Source of the DNA: an uncultured Prevotellaceae bacterium
Lineage (GTDB): Bacteria > Bacteroidota > Bacteroidia > Bacteroidales > Bacteroidaceae
NCBI GenBank assembly: GCA_900313235.1
Contig: OMQN01000008.1
Coordinates: 1-59,432, forward strand
Direction of reading: 5' to 3'
Length of the DNA stretch: 59,432 nucleotides
Shown here: piece by piece, positions 42,902 through 53,700 of the stretch
Numbering within the stretch: the stretch's first letter is position 1
Layout: each line of letters starts with the position of its first letter
Notes under the pieces: model-generated
Told to the model about the DNA's origin: nothing
What the model saw: only the letters and a program-made list of their open reading frames with translations
The model's database searches: none
Position numbers and translations under genes: made by a program

Positions 42902-44404
42902 TTAAGGATTTAAGATCTTGTTAATAATTGCAGTAACATCACCTTCATCTACTCCACCACTGTTGTTCATATCAGCGGCATCAGCATTGAAGTCAGGAGC
43001 GTTACCATTCAGCAAATACTCTACACACAGGTTAGCGTCAATAGCAGAAACGACGCCGTCACCATTGACATCACCCATCAACAACTCGTCTGACCATGTT
43101 GCTGTAAAGGAGAGGTTATTGATGCTGCCCTTAGGAATAGAAACCATAATGGTAGGTTCAGTGAGACCTGTACCTGTCCAACCAGCAAAACTATAGTTTG
43201 CCTTTCTTGGATTCTTCAGATAGATGGTCTCGTCCTCAACAGTATAGGTGGTCGGATTGGCATTATAGCCCTCTCGCCATACACCACCATCCAGATCGTA
43301 ACTGATCGTATAGACTATCGGTGTCCATGTGGCAGTGTATGTACGGTTTTCCATACTACCAGCAGGAATTATCACGGTCTGTGTGGGCTCAGTCAGACCA
43401 GTACCGGTCCAACCAGCGAAGGTGTAACCCCTACGCGTTGGATTCACCAGCGTGATGGTCTCACTCTCGATGGTGAAACTCTCTGGGTTCTGCATTTCCA
43501 CCTCACCACCAGCGAGATTATAGGTAATAGTGTATTCTATGGCCTCCCACTGTGCAGTATAGCTGCGGTTGTCATAGCTACCCTTGGCAACGGTCACCTG
43601 CTGTGTAGGAGCAGCAAGGTCAGTACCTGTCCATCCCAGGAACTCAAATCCTGTCTTCGTAGGATTCTTCAGGGTGAACGACTCACTCTCGATGGTATAA
43701 CTCTCTGGATTGGTAACGCCTTCATCCAAGGCACCGCCCTTTAAGTCATAGCTGATCGTGAACGTCACAGGTGTGAATACAGGCTTCAGTGTCAGGTCTT
43801 TTGTCATAGTGATGACATAAGGATTGTCCTCAATGGCAACATCACCGTCCAGCCATTTCGTGAAGGTGTAGTAGTTGTCTGCCACCGCTCTGGCTGTAGC
43901 CTGTGCACCTGCATAGTACGAACCGGCACCATATACGACACCTCCTACGATATTGTCAGTAAATGACAGTTGGTAGGCTCGGATGTTCAACGCTTTCGGT
44001 GACGAGGGAAGTCCCTCAGCGCCGTTAGGAGTAAAGGTGATGTTGGCCTCATCGCCTATGGCAACCTCTTTGTTGGCGTTCTTCACATAAACCTTGAAAG
44101 ACACCGTCTCACCACCTGCCTCTGCATTGCTGCGTACGCGCAGATAGCCATAATGTACGGTTTCCTCGCCGACAACAGCAGCCATGGTCTCACCCACGCC
44201 TCGACAGTCGTCACCGACAAATGCTGCTACCTCGTAGTTGCCCCAGTCGGTAATGGCTGTGCCGTTCATCTGCAGATTATAGTACACCGTCATATCATAT
44301 TGATATGCATTGATGTCACATGTCCAGTGTGTCTGGGCACTGAGGGCCGAAGCCCACAGTGCCAGCACAACGCTGAACAAAAGTCTTACATATTTTGTGT
44401 TCAT
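42902..44404 (-). CDS. Secreted InlB-repeat protein with C-terminal type I dockerin (500 aa)
   Basis: Signal peptide (MNTKYVRLLFSVVLALWASALSAQ), then a domain with NYEVAAFVGDDCRGVGE (about 50-170) that recurs in the large protein upstream, a bacterial-repeat domain, and about three Flg_new repeats (GFEFLGWTGTDL, RGYTFAGWTGTGL). The C-terminus has a dockerin with two calcium loops, DVNGDGVVSAID and DMNNSGGVDEGD, about 28 residues apart. No T9SS-like tail follows the dockerin, unlike in its neighbours, so it may be held on the surface by a cohesin partner. Confidence 0.88.
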   Translation of the reverse strand: MNTKYVRLLFSVVLALWASALSAQTHWTCDINAYQYDMTVYYNLQMNGTAITDWGNYEVAAFVGDDCRGVGETMAAVVGEETVHYGYLRVRSNAEAGGETVSFKVYVKNANKEVAIGDEANITFTPNGAEGLPSSPKALNIRAYQLSFTDNIVGGVVYGAGSYYAGAQATARAVADNYYTFTKWLDGDVAIEDNPYVITMTKDLTLKPVFTPVTFTISYDLKGGALDEGVTNPESYTIESESFTLKNPTKTGFEFLGWTGTDLAAPTQQVTVAKGSYDNRSYTAQWEAIEYTITYNLAGGEVEMQNPESFTIESETITLVNPTRRGYTFAGWTGTGLTEPTQTVIIPAGSMENRTYTATWTPIVYTISYDLDGGVWREGYNANPTTYTVEDETIYLKNPRKANYSFAGWTGTGLTEPTIMVSIPKGSINNLSFTATWSDELLMGDVNGDGVVSAIDANLCVEYLLNGNAPDFNADAADMNNSGGVDEGDVTAIINKILNP

Positions 44405-44418
44405 AGTATTACTACAGT

Positions 44419-47400
44419 TTACTTGTTAGTTTTAAGTATCTTCTCGTAGTAGGTCTTACCCTCTGCCTGGATGGTAACGATGTACATACCGTCAGCCAGA
44501 GACTTGGTAGTAATGGTAGCTCCAGTGCCAATATCACTGAGGCTCATCACGGTCACACCACCCATATTGGTCAGCGTCACACGGTTGATATACTTGCCAC
44601 CAGCATTGATGGTGAGGTGGTTGCCGGCAGCATCTACCAACAGGTCTCTATTCAACTGACTGATACCAGTAGCCTCGCTATCCAGCGTCAGCTTCATCGG
44701 TGCGAACCAGCTGCCACTATTGTCGGCTACGAAGGTCACATGCTCAGCAACAGTATAGTACTGCTCGCTGGTCTTGTCATATGCCATGAAGGTAATATCC
44801 TCACCACCGTCACCGAAGACGTTCATGAGCAGACGACCTTCCTTCCACTGACCTACGCCACGGCATTCAGTACCTACGAAGGCTGCTACGACGTACTCGT
44901 CATCAGCACTCTTAGTACCGTTAGCATAGAACTCAGCAAAAACAGGCATTACATTAGGATAAGCATGCTTGTCAAAGGTCCAGGGGCTGCCGATGAGCCA
45001 GTTGTGCTGGCCAATCTGGTTAACAGCATCCGATGCAGTGTTCGTATTGAACTGCAGGTCAGCAGTAGTAGCGGTCTTGAACATGTATCCCTGTCCGGGC
45101 TTCATGCCTTCCAACGTGCCTACCCACTTCGTGCCGTCATAGGTAGCAGTACCGCCCTGACCGACAATCATGTCACCTGCTGTAGCATCGAAGTACTCAA
45201 GAGCCTCGGCAACAGTCATCTCCAGATTCAGAGGATAGCCAATCCAGTTCCAGCCAGCCAGTACGCTGACGGTATTCTCATTGGCATTCATCTCAAAGCC
45301 TTGCATGGTCTTCTCCGTAGTTTTGCTCACCTGAACCTTATAGCCCATAGCAGGCTGCAGTTCTGTCAGTCCTCCTACGAGTCCATACTGAGGATCGTTG
45401 ACAGCCTCACTGGTCTGACTGACAATACGTACTACGTTCGATGCAATGTCAGCAACAGCGATAGGAGACTCCATGTTATGAGAGATCCATGTCCAGCCAG
45501 TAGCCATGTTGTAGTTGATGGTCGACTTCTTCAGACCGTAGTTGAAGGTCGTCACCTCACTAGGCTCCAGATCCTTACCAATAGCGATGGCCTTAATAGT
45601 TATATTATCATCATTGATGACAATTGGTGCACTATAGGTCAGCACGCTCTCACCAGCTTCTGCTGGGCTGCTACCGTCGAGTGTATACTTGATGACAGCA
45701 TCCTCTGTCTCACTGGTCAGCACGATCTTAGCGCCACGATACAACTGAGAACCTGATACGCGAGATGCTCTCGGCTCAATGGTCTTCAAGTTAGCGGCCT
45801 CCTTCACGTTGACGGTCAGCTGACCTTCCACGTCAGAGTCTGCCATAGCGAAGCCAACCACTGTAGAACCAGGCAGCTCACCACTGATGACCAACTCAGC
45901 CTGTCCATTCTCGTCAAGCTGCAGCTGAGCAACATTCACTGTTGCCACGAGCTCCGACAGCGACTGTACATTGATGGTCTTGCCCTTAGCAGCCTCAGTA
46001 GGCAGTGCGGCAATCGTCAGTGTACGAGTCTCGCCATAACCGACATTCACCAGATCAAGGTCAGAGTCGATCTTGATGATGCGAACGATAGGCTCTACAA
46101 CGAACTTCTGTGTATAGTTGGCCTGCATCTGTACGCCTGCATAGCTCTCGACAGCCTTGTTCACGATCAGCTGCATCTCGTCATTAGAGGTCAGCTCCTC
46201 GCTAGGATCTATCTCGAAGAATACCTTAGAGGCATAGTGCTCTGCTGCGCCCTCGTAAGCGGCTTCATCGTCCAGCAGATTGATAGTACCTGCTATCGGA
46301 GTACCGTTCTTAGTGACAGTGATGTTCTCTGCTGTCAAGGTAGCGGGATCCATATATTTGTCAAAGGCGAATTCAATACCCTGAGCAAAGGCCTTACCGT
46401 CAACGACGCTAGGCTGTCTCATCTGTACCATCGGCAGATTAATATCCAGCTGTGGTGGAGGAACGGGCAGCCACTCAGAGTTAGTCTTCAAATAGCCTTC
46501 CTTCTCCAGACGAACCTGCCAGAGTCCATTGGGCACATCCCACTGGTACATACCGTTCTCGTTAGTGAACTGCGGGTTCTGCTGGGCATAGTCCTCAGCA
46601 TTCCAGAGTACGATATTCTCCTGCTTGTCGCCATACTCGTCCTCTACCTCTTCCTTATAATAGATGCTGGCAGTGACGCCCTGTAGGCGGTTAGAAGAAA
46701 CGGCCTCATAGACAAATCCTGACGGGTCGAGAATCGGGTTGCTGTGCTCGTTACCCTCGTCATCGCTATCCTCACTCTGTGTCATCTGAACGCCATTGAT
46801 GACATACTTCACCTTAACCGTAGTAGGCAGGCCGTATGAAGTGTAGCGATGGCTGGCCACCCAGATCTTCTTCTTGTCATTATAGGCAGCGTCCAGGATG
46901 TCGTAAGTGTTATCATTCTTATAGACTACCAACTGCACATTGCTAATCACCTCCGGATTATTGGCTGTAAAGGAGATTGTGAACGTGAAATCAGTAGTGG
47001 TATAGAACATGTAGGATGTCGGATTAGCCTTCTTCTCTATCATGTCCCATTCAACCTGTTGTGTCTGGTGCAACCAGCCATTGTAGAACGACATACCTAC
47101 CTGCTCAGGCAGGATGGCATCCTTGTCAAGGGTGACAGGCTTGGTGTCTGTTGTCAGCTCAGCATTCTGTGGAGTGGTGATACGTGCATAGACAGGATGT
47201 TCGCTCTTGTCTGCAGCCTCTTCACCCAGGTCACACAGTGCCGTCCACTTACCGTTAGCCTTGGCAACGGTCTTACCTACCAGCATTTCGTCAGCATATA
47301 CATAGACGTCAGACTTGGCAGTAGCAGTACCAGAAGCGGTGAACTGCGGATTGGCAGTAGTTACAGGAACGGTAATGGTGACACCCTTCACGTTGGTCTG

Positions 47401-50400
47401 TGCAGAACCGATAGGCTGCAGCACATTCTTACCACTGAAGGTAAAGCTGACGCTGGCACTGGGCTCATACATACCTTCCTTAGTAGGAATAACACAGAAG
47501 CGAACCTGCTCTGTCGAGTTACCGATGGGCACTACGAGCTGGTTGCCGTTGAGGGTATATCCTGTGAGGTTCTTGCCGAGCATTACAGAGTTGGCCACGA
47601 ACTCACAGTCAGGAGTCATGTCGACAATAAGGTTGACATTGCTGACTTGTCCTACAAAGGCTTCCTTGAAGTCTACCTGTCCGCGCAGGGTTAGATACTG
47701 TCCGGCAGTCACCTGACTCTTGTTGGCAGTAAATGAAGTGTTGCTACCTGTGTAGTACAGCTTGGTCTCATCAAAGAATGGTACACGTGCGAAGGTAACC
47801 ATCTGATAAGCGCCGCTGACAACATTTACGTTCTGGCGGACATAGTCCACACCATTGCGCAAGCCGCTTTCGGCAAACTGTGCCAACAGACCCACACTGT
47901 TGAAGAACAGGCTGTTACCCATGGTTACCAATGTGTAGGTGCCATCGGGGAGTTCGCTGATAACCAGCTGCTTGTTGGCATAGTCATAACGCTTCACCAT
48001 CTGTCCGTTAGCGTCGTAGAGAATACCTACACAAGCATTGTTATCGCTCTCGTTATAAGAAGCCTTGATACCACCCAACTGCTTGATGACGAAGTTAGCA
48101 CTGGCGGCATCCTTATCATCCACTACGGCAGTGGCGGTCAGCGGTAAGAACTTCTGGTTCTTGCTGCTTGCTGTTACAGTGAACTTGGTGCCCTCAGCAT
48201 ATTTCTCCATCAGGACAATCTTCGGGAACTGGACGCTCATCTCTGTCAGTGCCACGCCAGCCTCATCGACGATGGTGTAAGCCACGTTGGCAGCGTCGTC
48301 ATAGTCGGTCTCATCACCCTCAATGGGTTGATAGCGCAATGAGAGGTTGATGGTGGTACCATTGACGTCTCTCAGCTCAAAGGCTGGGATGGTCTCGGTG
48401 AGCACCTCAGGCTTCAGGGTCTGTGCAATATATCCCGTCTTCGAGGCAGTAATCTCTGTGGGTGCTACGAACACCTTCAGCGACCACTGACCCTCAGCAT
48501 TCGTCTTGGTGACGAAAGTCTTGGAATACTGGCCATTGATAGTCTGTGAGACAGCTACTACGGCATCCTCCAACGGTGCGTTGTCCTTGTTGTGGTCTGT
48601 TACAGAACCAGCAATCGTCAACTCCTGCAGGGGAACCAGCTGTACCGGGATGTTACCATCGCCTTCTGCTGTTACAGTATACTCACCAGGTGCTGGCAAC
48701 TGATACTTCTTAGCCAGACTCTCAGGAAGTGTGATGTTATACTTCACCACATTGCCATCCAGCAGGTTCTTTACGGTGGCTCCCTGTGTCAGGAAGTTAC
48801 CGTTCTTATCAGTCCACGAAATGGTTACCTGGCTGGTCACATCTGTCTCATCGGGCTCTACGACTGCCAGCGATACGCTCTTCAGCACCTTCAGTGCCTC
48901 AAAGGTCACGCTGACATTTTTGTCTTTCACCTCGACGTTAGCAATCTCTCCGAGCACGTCACCATTGGCATTCTTCAGACTGATATTCCAAGTGGTGTTC
49001 TTGATGATATTGCTGAAGGTGTAAACCGTCTGGTTGGTGATTACATAGCGCAGGCGCTGACCACTCTGTGTATTGCATGCCTCCAGGTACATATCCTTAT
49101 AAGCGGAGATGTCCGTACCTGCTGGGAAGTTCACCTCCAGGTCACAAACCTCTGAAGTGAACGGCAGGATAGCCTGTACGACCTGCCATGCATCAGACTG
49201 CTGATAGAGTGACAGTGACGAAGCGGGAACGAATACAGTGACGTTGCTTGCTATATTCTGCTCGCCATAGCCAAAGCTATAATCATAGAGTGTTGGCGGA
49301 GTGACAGCATGGATATTCAGTGTTGTCAGTGAGGTACAACCAGCAAATGCATAATAATAGATCTCTTGTATGCTTGCCGGCAGACTGATTGTCGTCAGCG
49401 TGGTGTTGCCATTGAACGCATAGTCTGGGACGTAGTTCAAACCTGTTGTACGACTCATATCAAGTACCGTACAGTTCTGACAGTTATTGACAACGTTGGA
49501 AGCATCCCACGTGCTTACCTCACCAATGATGGTGACTGACTTCACCTTACTCATGTTGCCGCCTGTAGCATTGTATGCGGCAGAATAGGCATCGCCAGGA
49601 GTAAAGTCATCCAGGACGAGCTCACCCGTCTCTGCATCAAACCTGTTGCTGCCAGGGTTACCTGGATTGACAGGATTGAACTCATAGACAGCCGTCAGGG
49701 TAATGTTCTTCTCTGGCATCGTGAATTGCAACTCACGCTGTGTAGAGATCTTGTTGCCGTCAATCTGCCACTCACGGAAGGTAAAGCCATCGCGGTTGTT
49801 ATAAGCATAAATCCAGGTAGTGTTTCCTGCTCCAATCCTACTGATCTTAGGCAGGTTGAAGGAGCCTGCATTCTCAGGTTGACTGACAAGCGTCAGCTTG
49901 TAGCTGTTCTCTGCCGAGGCAGGGTCACCTGGGTTCGACGGGTCAAACTCGAAGATAGCTTCGATATTGACATCATGAGCAGGCATGGTGTAATAGAAAT
50001 ATTGTTCTGTTGACACGATGCCACCGTTTGCCAGCCAGTGTTTGAAACGATAGCCGGAGTAGCTGTAGGCATAAAGCCATGGTATTATTCTTCGTATTCG
50101 TACTGACAGTCATGTAATGAGCCTCGAAGGCATACGATGCATCTGTCGAATAGAGGAGTGTGAAGCCGTAGAATCCCAGTTTTGAACCTTCAGCATAAAT
50201 CTTATAGGTGCTACCTGTCTTGACAGGGAAGGTATACGTGCCACGGTATTGCTGTGCTACGGTCAGACCGTTGAAGTCAGCAAGTGCCTGACCATCTTCT
50301 AAGATATAGAATGGCTTGTTGGCGTTGAGTACAACACCTACAGTTACATAACCATTGGTATTAGCCTGGATGGCGTATACGGTACCGCCCTCACTGCTAC

Positions 50401-50698
50401 CATTTTCACCATTGCCACGAAGGTAGGCACTGAAATCGTTAATGGAATAGTCCCAGGTGGCTTCTGTAAAGTCGCTACCACCTTCGACACCAAACGTCAG
50501 TGTGGCCACAGTTTGTTGTGTCAGTTCACCACTTTCGTCAAGCATGTAGCCTATGATGTCCTTCGTTTCTCCAGCTATATGTGTCTCGCCGCCCTGCACG
50601 TAGTATCCTGACGTGTAGAACTCCGCCTCTTTGCCATCCTGGGCAAAAAGCCCAAGATGGAAGAGACAGATGGCGAATAGGCTTAATAGTCTGTTCAT
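44419..50698 (-). pseudogene. Giant secreted repeat protein, split by a frameshift near 50080 (about 2090 aa)
   Basis: Two frames overlap: 49973-50698 (signal peptide MNRLLSLFAICLFHLGLFAQ, then 220 residues) and 44419-50016. At about 50068-50090 one base seems to be missing: after VSTNTKNN the continuation in the other frame is PWLYAYSYSGYRFKHW. That matches a second copy of this repeat further on (NTTWIYAYNNRDGFTFREW). Joined, the product has: bacterial-repeat domains, LRR_5 repeats (LDMSRTTGLNYVPDYAF), carboxypeptidase-regulatory-like domains, a chitobiase-C-like segment (DAVIKYTLDGSSPA), a DDEYVVAAFVGTECRGVG domain shared with the dockerin protein, and a classical T9SS tail (GKTYYEKILKTNK). 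No slippery run lies there, so programmed shifting is not suggested. A sequencing error or a true mutation are both possible. Confidence 0.8.
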
Positions 50699-50737
50699 AA
50701 CTTCTGTATTTTGACGTTATTCACTATTAATTACTAC

Positions 50738-53700
50738 TTACTTCACAACGGTCTTCTTGCCGTTCTGGATGTAGAGACCCTTCGTCGGAGCGTTAACACG
50801 CTGACCCTTCAGGTTGTACCAGTTATCACTATTCTTGCCGTCGGTGGCAATAGCCTTGATACCTGTTACCTCACCATTGCCGAAGCGTACTGCGAAGCGA
50901 CCCTCGATGATACCCTTGGTAGCCTGGAAGGTATAGGTGCTACCACCATCAATGCGTGTCTCCATACCTGTGAGACGGTCGATGAGGTAAACCTCGTTCT
51001 CCACCTTGGTATTCAGAGCAATCGTGTAGCTGCCTGCTGTGCCGATGCTCAGCCCCAGCTCTACGATGCCATCCATAGCAGGACGCTCGTTGATAGCGTA
51101 GCGTACATCACCATTGGTAGTGAAGATCTGTGCTGCAGTAGCCTCAGGACTCATGAACTTCGAAGCATCACGACCAGCCTCATAGTCAGCCTTAGCAGTA
51201 GCGTCAAGGACAATACGTGTGCGGTCGCCCTGTACATCCTCACTACCGCTGAGAATCAGGTTGAAGACATAGTGCTCCTTGTTCTCAGCAGCACGTTTAG
51301 AGTTGGTGTCCCAATTTCTGAAGCCCAAATCGGCCTGACGACCCTCCTTGATGAAGGTGAGTGTCTCCTGGTCAAGCGGACGCTGGATGAAGAATGCCTG
51401 TCCTGGGTTCAGGATGTAGTTGTCCTCACCAGGTACGTATGCTTGGTAAACACTGTTATATCCATTCCAGATAGTGATAGGAGCAGTGGTTTGCATGCCA
51501 CGGATGTCATAGAATGCAGGATATGGGTTACCGATGAGGTTCCAGCTGCGGTTCTGGCTGAACTCGCTGATGAACTCGTCGAGCTCTACTGTCACGTCGC
51601 CAGTAGTGAAGAGGTTGTTCTTCTTTGCATTGTCCAAAGCGGTAACGGAGAAGGTGTTTTCATAATTACCGTCATCACCTTCTGCACTCTGCCAGATATA
51701 GCCCTTGCCAGCCTCCAGCGTCATATCAGGAGTCATGTCAATCCATGTCTCACCCATCTTGCCATCGGCACGGTTCTTACCGTCGTAACGGCGGATTACC
51801 AGCGGAGCATTGTTCTGCTGCGTATTGATAATGTCGCTAACCTTTACATCGAATGGGAAGGTCAAGAAGTCCCAACGATAGGATATAGTCTCCAGCGATA
51901 CAGAAATATTGTCTGCGCGCATCGGAGCATTTGCTACCAGCGAACCGTATGCATAGCGGTACCAGCTATAGGTACCCGTTGCATCGTCGTATGTACTAGA
52001 GTAGCTGCTGCGGCGTGGACTCCAGAGCATGTTGAAGTTGCTCATCGAGACAGTGCTGTTGCCATTCAGAGTCAGGCTACCGAATCCATTATAGTCTGAG
52101 TATCCAATTGTTACATTAGGCTTGACGCTTGTACCAAGACCCTCTGGCCAATCCAGTGTGATAGCACGGGCAATGAAGATATCCTCAGGCATCATGTCTG
52201 TACCGACAATGTTGAACATGTTCCAATAGTAATTCGACTGGAAGGCACTTACGGCTATTGAAGGAACATACAACGTACACTTCTGAGCATAGTATTCTTC
52301 CATGAGATAGTCATACAGTGATACCGGCATAATAGTATTATAGGTAATACTCTTCAGATTCTCGCAGCCATAGAAAACATAGTAACTGATTTCTTGCAGT
52401 GTTCCAGGCAGCTCTACTTCTGTCAGATTATAATTCCATGCGAAAGCATATTCGCCAAGTCTCTGCAGGTTCTTAGGCAGTACGACTTTGTTCAGGTTGC
52501 GGCCAGAGAACATCCAGCTCCAAATCTCAGTGATATTGGTTTCCTTTATGTTGAGCATCTCTAACTCATACATATTCTGGATGAAGTTGATATCATCATA
52601 GTCCAGTGTTCCGCTAACGGTCAGTCCTACAATGCTTGACGCATCGAAGCCCTTCTCGTTGATCAGTGACTTGAGCGTGCCTGGCGTTGTGACGTTGATA
52701 GTCAGATAAACCTTTGACAAAGCATAGTAGTAATCGTTCATGATGCTTGTCATTCTCCAGAGTTCCTCCTGGTTATACGCACCACTGTTCAGTGCAGCAC
52801 GAACTTCAATCATCTTGTTGATAGCTTCTACTGCGAGGGTGGCGTCAGCATCAGGATTGTTCTGAATGACAGTCTCTATACGTACCATCAGGTCTTCCAG
52901 TGCCTTGTACTGCGTGTCCATGTTGACGACAGATTGAGTCAGACTTCTCAGCTGGGTAAAGCTGTTTCTGATGGTGTCTACATCACTCTCAATCGTTATG
53001 GCCTGAGCCGCTTCAATGAGTGTTCTCAGATCAGCTGCTCCAGGAACGTTGGCATAGTTCAATTTCTCCAAAGCAGCATTAGATGTCTGAATTTGGGCAG
53101 TCAACAGTGCGAACAAATTCTCCTGAGAGTCACCATTGTACATGTAAGGTTCGGTATTAGCACCAATTCTTACATAGAAGTTCTCAGAACCCTCCTGGTT
53201 AATCAGAGATTCCTGACTATTAGAAACTCTCCATACCACGTTTCGGATGTGATAATCGCGAGCTTCTTTGACAACAGCCATGTCAAATGCGATAGACTTC
53301 ATGTTGTCAGCCTCAGAAGGAACAGTGAATGCTGTGCGGTAGTGCTGCCAATATGGAGTGAAGTTAATCTCACCGAGAGCATCCCAGTGGAGATACTCAG
53401 AAGGTCCTTCGTGGAATTCAGTCCTTGTCGATGCATAGTCAGAACTCATATAATCGAACTCGAGAACTGCTGTCTCGCCGGCCGCAAGGTTGCGGTTAGC
53501 AACAATCCAGAACTGGTTGTCCCATACTTCGCCAGTACCACCTTCTTCTTCTCTGATACCATCCGTGTCATTGTCAGAAAGGTCGTCTCTCTCCATAGCG
53601 TAAACAATGACTTCCGTTGGGTTAGGAGTAACATATTCTTCTTCTCCTCCCTTTGTGACTCTATAAACGGTAAGCCACTGCCATTCAATCTCAGCAGTTG

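Noticed and set aside
44617-45756. 379-codon plus-strand open frame
   Set aside because: Antisense shadow inside the giant secreted protein gene; no recognisable domain.
50068-50090. Programmed ribosomal frameshift joining the two frames of the giant secreted protein
   Set aside because: There is no slippery heptamer or homopolymer run and no obvious pseudoknot. A simple one-base loss fits better with the repeat homology.
50711-52099. 462-codon plus-strand open frame
   Set aside because: It lies wholly antisense to the start-to-end coding sequence of the 1967-aa secreted protein. Its residue pattern is that of a reverse-strand shadow (long hydrophobic runs with many Cys and Val), with no motif or own promoter.
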